Origin: Mesorhizobium sangaii
GTDB lineage: Bacteria > Pseudomonadota > Alphaproteobacteria > Rhizobiales > Rhizobiaceae
DNA: 64,000 bases
Direction of reading: 5' to 3'
Assembly: GCF_014207355.1 (NCBI RefSeq)
Contig: NZ_JACHEF010000005.1
Coordinates: 434,001-498,000 of the forward strand
Shown: positions 60,029 through 64,000 of the stretch, one piece after another
How positions within the stretch are numbered: position 1 is the first letter of the stretch
Layout: each line of letters starts with the position of its first letter
Notes under the pieces: model-generated
The model's database searches: none
What the model was told of the DNA's origin: nothing
What the model saw: only the letters and a program-made list of their open reading frames with translations
Position numbers and translations under genes: made by a program

Positions 60029-60775
60029 ATGGCATCGTTACAAGGTCAGAATGTCGTCGTCGTCGGAGGCAGCCGGGGCGTCGGCCGCGCGATCGTCGAA
60101 ACCACACTCAGCGAGGGTGCGACGGTGCTCGCCGTAGCCCGGGGTGCAGCCGATCTGAAACAGCTGTCCTGGGAGAAACCCAGGGTGAAGACGTTGGCGG
60201 TCGACGCCACGCAGGAGACCGCGCCCGACGCGGTGTTCGCCGCGCTGGAGCCGGATGTTCTGGTGATCTGCGCCGGCGCCCTGGCCCCGTCGGCGCCCGT
60301 GCAGGACCAAAGTTGGGATGACTTCTCCGCGAACTGGGACATGGATGTCAAGGCGTCGTTCCTGTTTTGCAAGGCCGCACTCCAGGGCCGGCTGAAGCCG
60401 GGCAGCCGGGTGGTGCTGATCTCCAGTGGCGCGGCACTCAGCGGCGGCCCGCCGAACTCCGGCGGCTATTCCGGCGCTAAGCGCATGCAGATGTTTCTTG
60501 CCGCCCATTGCCAGAAGGAAGCGGACCGGCTCGGCCTTGGCCTGCGCTTCATGGCGCTGGTGCCGATGCGGATCATGCCGGACACCGGCGTCGGCCAGCG
60601 CGGCATCGACGGCATCTCGGCCTATCTCGGCATCAGCCCTGCGGATTTCCTCGCCAGCATGAGCGACATGCAGACGCCGGGCGATATCGGGCACGCCGTG
60701 GTCACGCTCGCCGGCGGCAAGCTGCAAGGCGTCTCCTTCACCATCAGCGGCAGCGGACTTGCGGCGGCGGCATGA
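60029..60775 (+). CDS. Short-chain dehydrogenase, atypical
   Basis: A 248-residue SDR. The cofactor motif is VVVGGSRGVGRAI; ISSGAALSGG carries the serine, and YSGAKRMQMF gives YxxxK. The usual NNAG reads VICAGALAP. AVARGA after the second strand suggests NADP(H). A GAGGTGATCC ribosome-binding site supports the start. It lies 42 bases upstream of an ECF sigma factor gene on the same strand. SDR-sigma pairs of this kind are often coregulated, so the SDR may belong to the sigma factor's response. Confidence 0.88.
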   Translation: MASLQGQNVVVVGGSRGVGRAIVETTLSEGATVLAVARGAADLKQLSWEKPRVKTLAVDATQETAPDAVFAALEPDVLVICAGALAPSAPVQDQSWDDFSANWDMDVKASFLFCKAALQGRLKPGSRVVLISSGAALSGGPPNSGGYSGAKRMQMFLAAHCQKEADRLGLGLRFMALVPMRIMPDTGVGQRGIDGISAYLGISPADFLASMSDMQTPGDIGHAVVTLAGGKLQGVSFTISGSGLAAAA

Positions 60776-60817
60776 GGCGCGCAGGATGCCAGTCGAATTC
60801 GACACGATGGGCTCGAC

Positions 60818-61864
60818 ATGACAGACGCTCCTGGCCCGCTTGAGCCAATGGGCGAACAAGGCCAGCCGGCCCTCGACCGGCTGGCCTTCGAGCGCCTGAC
60901 ATTGGCCCACCGCCGCGAACTCAAGCTGCACTGCTACCGGATGATGGGCACGCTGCACGAAGCCGACGACCTCGTTCAGGACACGTTCCTGAAAGCTTGG
61001 CGGAGCCGGTCGCAATTCGATGGCCGCGGCTCGCTCCGCGGCTGGCTCTACACGATCGCCACCAACAGCTGCCTCAATGCCATCAAGGCGAGGTCATCGG
61101 CGCATCGCATTGTCGAGCAGCCCGGACGGCCGCCGAGCGAGGCGCGGGCCGCTGCCGGGCCCGCCGCCGAACTCGCCTGGCTGGGGCCCTACCCGGACAC
61201 CGAACTGCCGGACCTCGTCGATGGCGAGCCGGGCCCGGAAGCGCGCTACGAGACCCGCGAAGCGGTGCGGCTTGCCTTCGTCGCCGCGATCCAGACTTTG
61301 CCGCCCAGGCAACGCGCCGCCCTTTTGCTGTGCGACGTGCTGGGCTGGTCGGCGCTCGAGAGCGCGCAATTGCTGGGCGGTTCGACCACTTCGATCAACA
61401 GCGCCCTGCAGCGGGCCCGCGCAACGCTTGGGGCACGCTATCCGCAGGGGCGTCCGCTGCAGCGGTCACGGCCCACCAGCGAAGAGGCCCGGCTGCTGGA
61501 GCGTTACATGCAGGCCTGGCAGGCGGCCAACCTCGACGGCTTCATCGAACTGCTGCGCGAGGACGCCGCCTACCACATGCCGCCATGGCGGGACTGGTAT
61601 CAGGGCCGCCAGGCGATCCATGGTTTCTTCAAGACAGTCTGGGGCAATTTCGCCGGCTACCACGCGGTCGCCACCCGCGCCAACGGCCAGCCCGCGGTCG
61701 CGATCTATGCGCGGCGCCATCAGGATTCCGAATGGCGAGCCCAGTCGCTGCACGTCATCGAGCCGGGCGACGGCGGGATCGCCTCGCTGACGGTCTATGT
61801 CGGCCCGCTCGGCCCCGACCTCTTTGCGCCCTTCGGCCTGCCGCCGGTCTGGCAGCCCTCCTGA
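60818..61864 (+). CDS. ECF sigma factor with C-terminal SnoaL-like domain
   Basis: A 348-residue RNA polymerase sigma factor. Region 2 (about 25-95) has HCYRMMGTLHEADDLVQDTF and RGWLYTIATNSCLNAIKARS; region 4 (about 150-205) has LPPRQRAALLLCDVLGWSAL and SINSALQRARATLG. The last 120 residues form a SnoaL/NTF2-like domain (ERYMQAWQAANLDGFIELLR, then WQGRQAIHGFF-like), which replaces a separate anti-sigma factor in such groups. No anti-sigma gene is adjacent. The extra domain probably senses a small ligand or regulates core binding; that is inference from the family. Confidence 0.92.
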   Translation: MTDAPGPLEPMGEQGQPALDRLAFERLTLAHRRELKLHCYRMMGTLHEADDLVQDTFLKAWRSRSQFDGRGSLRGWLYTIATNSCLNAIKARSSAHRIVEQPGRPPSEARAAAGPAAELAWLGPYPDTELPDLVDGEPGPEARYETREAVRLAFVAAIQTLPPRQRAALLLCDVLGWSALESAQLLGGSTTSINSALQRARATLGARYPQGRPLQRSRPTSEEARLLERYMQAWQAANLDGFIELLREDAAYHMPPWRDWYQGRQAIHGFFKTVWGNFAGYHAVATRANGQPAVAIYARRHQDSEWRAQSLHVIEPGDGGIASLTVYVGPLGPDLFAPFGLPPVWQPS

Positions 61865-61941
61865 CGGGAAGCTGTCAGGATGGCTGGTCTATATCAGCGC
61901 GTGGGGTCGGCAGCGGCTCCGGCAAATCAGGGAGCAATGCG

Positions 61942-62355
61942 ATGAATTTCGTCTCCGTCCGCATCATCACGTCGGACGTCCAACGCCTCGTGCGCTTCTA
62001 CGGCGAGATCACCGGCATGCCCGTGACGATCTACACCGAAGACTTCGCCGAACTGGCGACGCCGGCCTGCACCCTGGCGATCGGCAGCACGCGCACCTTG
62101 CAGCTGTTCGGCGGCGACGTCGCCCGCCCCGCCGATAACCACACCGCCATCATCGAATTCCGCGTCGGCGACGTCGATGCGGAATTCGCCAGGCTGTCCG
62201 ACACCATTAAGGACGCAACCGTGCAGAGGCCGACCACCATGCCCTGGGGCAACCGTTCTTTGCTGTTCCGTGATCCGGACGGCAATCTGGTGAACTTCTT
62301 CACGCCCGTGACCGCCGAGGCGATCAAGAAGTTCGACAAGGAGGTTGTCGCCTGA
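61942..62355 (+). CDS. VOC (glyoxalase-like) family protein
   Basis: A 137-residue VOC protein. AGGGAG sits 8 bases upstream of ATG 61942. It begins NFVSVRIITSDVQRLVRFYG and ends with the metal-site Phe/Asn version FRDPDGNLVNFFTPVT, where the usual Glu is Asn, so metal binding may be weak or absent. The halves are the normal beta-alpha-beta-beta-beta repeats. It lies 77 bases after the sigma-factor gene and might be in its unit. Function unknown. Confidence 0.85.
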   Translation: MNFVSVRIITSDVQRLVRFYGEITGMPVTIYTEDFAELATPACTLAIGSTRTLQLFGGDVARPADNHTAIIEFRVGDVDAEFARLSDTIKDATVQRPTTMPWGNRSLLFRDPDGNLVNFFTPVTAEAIKKFDKEVVA

Positions 62356-62356
62356 C

Positions 62357-62938
62357 CTATTTCTGGTTCCACTTGCGGATGACCGGCTCGGTCAGTTCGT
62401 GCTCGTAGCCGAGCACGCTGATGCTTGCGGTGTCCAGCACGAATATCGCGCCGACTTCCGGCGGCAGGCCGATCCAGCGCGCCGCCAGCACGCGCAGGAA
62501 ATGCGCGCTGGAAAACACTAGGATGTCGGCATTGGCCTTGCGCAGAGCGGCGATGATCGTGTCGGCACGGGCGCCGACATCGGCCGCCGTCTCGCCCTTC
62601 GGGCAGCCATCGCGAAACACGTTCCAGCCCGGCCGCTCGGCCAGGATCTGTTTTGTCGTCAGCCCCTCATAGGCGCCGTAGTCCCACTCCTGCAGATCGT
62701 CTTTCTTGACGCTCTCGGCGCCGAAGCCGGCCAGCACGCTGGTGTTGTAGGCGCGCTGCGACGGGCTCGACCATACGGCCGAGAACGACAGGCCTTTCAG
62801 GCGGTCGGCGACGCCCCGCGCGGCAGCCTCGCCGGCCGGCGTCAGCGGCATATCGGTGCGGCCGGTGTGCTGCCCCGAAAGGCTCCACGCTGTCTCGCCA
62901 TGGCGGACCAGATGGATATGCGGGAACGCGTTGCTCAT
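62357..62938 (-). CDS. Histidine phosphatase family protein
   Basis: A 193-residue phosphoglycerate-mutase-like phosphatase. The catalytic His13 lies in LVRHGETAWSLSGQHTGRTD, Arg in SSPSQRAYNT, the acid in DLQEWDYGAYEG and the second His in VFSSAHFLRVLAARW. GAGGGG precedes the start. It is convergent with the VOC gene, with one base between the stops. Members act on sugar phosphates or phosphoesters; the substrate is not predicted. Confidence 0.93.
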   Translation of the reverse strand: MSNAFPHIHLVRHGETAWSLSGQHTGRTDMPLTPAGEAAARGVADRLKGLSFSAVWSSPSQRAYNTSVLAGFGAESVKKDDLQEWDYGAYEGLTTKQILAERPGWNVFRDGCPKGETAADVGARADTIIAALRKANADILVFSSAHFLRVLAARWIGLPPEVGAIFVLDTASISVLGYEHELTEPVIRKWNQK

Positions 62939-63143
62939 GGGATGCCCCTCAAAGTCGCCGGCACCTTAGAGGAGGACGCGGCAAAGGGGAATCCGGCTGA
63001 CGCGAAAGGTGAGGTCGCCTGGCCCTGTTCCGCATCAAGCTGGCCCCTGTGATGAACCTGGTGGCGCAACTATATCAAGGTCAGCCCCTACAGGCTCTCG
63101 CCACCACAAGGGCACCGGCCCTTGCACAACAGGTCACATCATC

Positions 63144-63593
63144 ATGTACACACATTTGCTGATCGCCACGGACGGATCGGAACTGGCCGACAAGGGCGTT
63201 GCCCACGGCCTGGCGCTGGCCAGCCGCCTCGGCGCCACTGTTACCTTTGTCCACGTCACCGAACCATTCCCGATCTTCGCCTGGGGCGGCGCCATGGCCG
63301 GCTATGCCGCCGGCGATGAATTCGTCGCCTATCAGGAAGGCGGTCGCCGATACGCCAAGGACGTGCTCGACAAATGCAGGGTCTCTGCGGACCTCGCCAA
63401 TGTGCGCGCCGAGGTGGTGCATATCGAGGACAAGAAGCCCGCCGAGGCGATCCTGGAACTGTCGCAGGCCAAGGGCTGCGACCTCATCGTAATGGCCTCG
63501 CACGGCCGCCGGGGACTTGGCAGGCTGCTGTTGGGAAGCCAGACGACGGAAGTGCTGTCCTTAACCGAAATCCCGGTCCTGGTGGTTCGGTAA
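63144..63593 (+). CDS. Universal stress protein
   Basis: A 149-residue UspA-family protein. YTHLLIATDGSELADKGVAH holds the first ATP contact. The glycine motif is ASHGRRGLGRLLLGSQTTEV, the G-x2-G-x9-G(S/T) pattern of ATP-binding members. The start at 63144 matches homologue N-termini; AGGT lies 9 bases upstream. Usp proteins help survive starvation and oxidative stress. It is a single gene with a 107-bp gap before the DUF1778 antitoxin gene. Confidence 0.94.
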   Translation: MYTHLLIATDGSELADKGVAHGLALASRLGATVTFVHVTEPFPIFAWGGAMAGYAAGDEFVAYQEGGRRYAKDVLDKCRVSADLANVRAEVVHIEDKKPAEAILELSQAKGCDLIVMASHGRRGLGRLLLGSQTTEVLSLTEIPVLVVR

Positions 63594-63642
63594 GCCGTAT
63601 ATCGCTGGGCTCTGTTGAGCCGTTGCGCCACCTCGCTTGCCC

Positions 63643-63661
63643 GCAATGACATTGTCATTGC
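63643..63661. promoter_or_regulatory. Perfect 19-bp palindrome upstream of DUF1778 gene
   Basis: GCAATGACA (63643-63651) and TGTCATTGC (63653-63661) are perfect arms around a single T, 40 bases before the DUF1778 start. This is the expected place for an antitoxin autoregulatory operator. Confidence 0.8.
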
Positions 63662-63700
63662 GATCAGCTGTGTCTGGACGATGAGGGGAGTTGTCTATCC

Positions 63701-63991
63701 ATGCCAACGTCACATCAACCGTTGCCGAAGAGCGTTCCGCTTAATATCCGTGTCAACCCGGAAGTGCGCAACTTAATCGACCGGGCAGCAGAGCTGCTCG
63801 GCAAGAATCGGACGGACTTCATGCTTGAAGCGTGGCAACGGGTCGCCGAGGAAGCGTTGCTTGACCGTCCCGTGTTTACCGTCGAGCAAGATATCCACGC
63901 TGCGTTTCTGGCGCGTTTCGATGCGCCGCCGCAACCGAACGAGCGATTGCGCCGTACCATGACGACAACTGGCCCATGGGACGCTGTGTGA
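63701..63991 (+). CDS. DUF1778 (TacA-like) antitoxin
   Basis: A 96-residue protein of the DUF1778/TacA family: an N-terminal ribbon-helix-helix (SVPLNIRVNPEVRNLIDRAA then LLGKNRTDFMLEAWQRVAEE) that binds its own operator, and a C-terminal toxin-binding part (FTVEQDIHAAFLARFDAPPQ). Partners are GNAT toxins (TacT/AtaT) that acetylate aminoacyl-tRNA. The window ends 9 bases after the stop; a GTG at 63988 overlaps the stop and could begin the toxin gene. A perfect palindrome lies upstream. Confidence 0.9.
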   Translation: MPTSHQPLPKSVPLNIRVNPEVRNLIDRAAELLGKNRTDFMLEAWQRVAEEALLDRPVFTVEQDIHAAFLARFDAPPQPNERLRRTMTTTGPWDAV

Positions 63992-64000
63992 CGGCTATCG

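Noticed and set aside
60997..61941. Long plus-strand extension upstream of the VOC start
   Set aside because: Shadow of the ECF sigma gene in another frame; ATG 61942 has AGGGAG and matches VOC N-termini.
1..64000. tRNA, rRNA, CRISPR arrays and intact insertion sequences
   Set aside because: Looked for across the window; no cloverleaf, repeat-spacer array or transposase was recognised.

Overview
The window is high-GC bacterial DNA with dense, short-spaced genes. The gene types point to an alphaproteobacterium of the Rhizobiales, most likely Mesorhizobium or a close relative. Supporting gene types are a GcrA-family protein, DUF1236, DUF982 and DUF6456 proteins, a Ku/LigD end-joining locus, a Flp pilin, a VpsF-type exopolysaccharide gene and Rhizobiales-type palindromic intergenic repeats. 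No rRNA, tRNA, CRISPR array or intact insertion sequence was seen. The species assignment is inference from gene content.

Layout. 0-7.9 kb: a MarR tail, an HtrA-like protein whose three catalytic positions are all replaced, a YghU-type glutathione transferase, small exported or membrane proteins, an isochorismatase-like hydrolase, a membrane-tethered WD40 protein, exonuclease III and an alpha/beta hydrolase. 7.9-12.6 kb: an end-joining locus (LigD, Ku and a BRCT-like/TPR protein whose start codon overlaps the ku stop). 13.4-21.2 kb: left half of an exopolysaccharide cluster (two tandem CelD-like acetyltransferases, flippase, GT4, DUF1972 glycosyltransferase, Tat-exported GH5). 21.4-34.8 kb: intervening DNA with a class III cyclase/TPR/HEAT protein, an orphan oligopeptide-type binding protein and an RND efflux/TetR/FabF/SDR module. 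That module lies between two direct copies of the 3' end of the VpsF-like gene. 34.9-40.2 kb: right half of the exopolysaccharide cluster (VpsF-like protein, Wzc/GumC-like copolymerase without a Walker A motif, GIPC-transferase-like protein).

40.2-55 kb is mixed metabolism and regulation: an FAD oxidoreductase, a LacI regulator divergent from a 2-hydroxyacid dehydrogenase with paired operators, small hypotheticals, a Crp-type regulator, an OafA/SGNH acyltransferase, an SDR divergent from a LysR regulator, a Tyr/His-rich exported protein, DUF6456, two DUF982 proteins and a GcrA-family protein. 55-57.2 kb holds an S24 repressor whose neighbours share a 19-bp upstream element. 57.3-59 kb is an ArsR-SRPBCC-hydrolase operon with a tandem operator. 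59-64 kb has a pseudouridine synthase, an SDR, an ECF sigma factor with a SnoaL-like tail, a VOC protein, a histidine phosphatase, a universal stress protein and a DUF1778 antitoxin with a perfect palindrome upstream.

The points most worth following are the BRCT-like/TPR partner of Ku, the VpsF-end duplication bracketing the RND/FabF block, the nested-dyad TetR operator, and the S24-linked shared promoter element.
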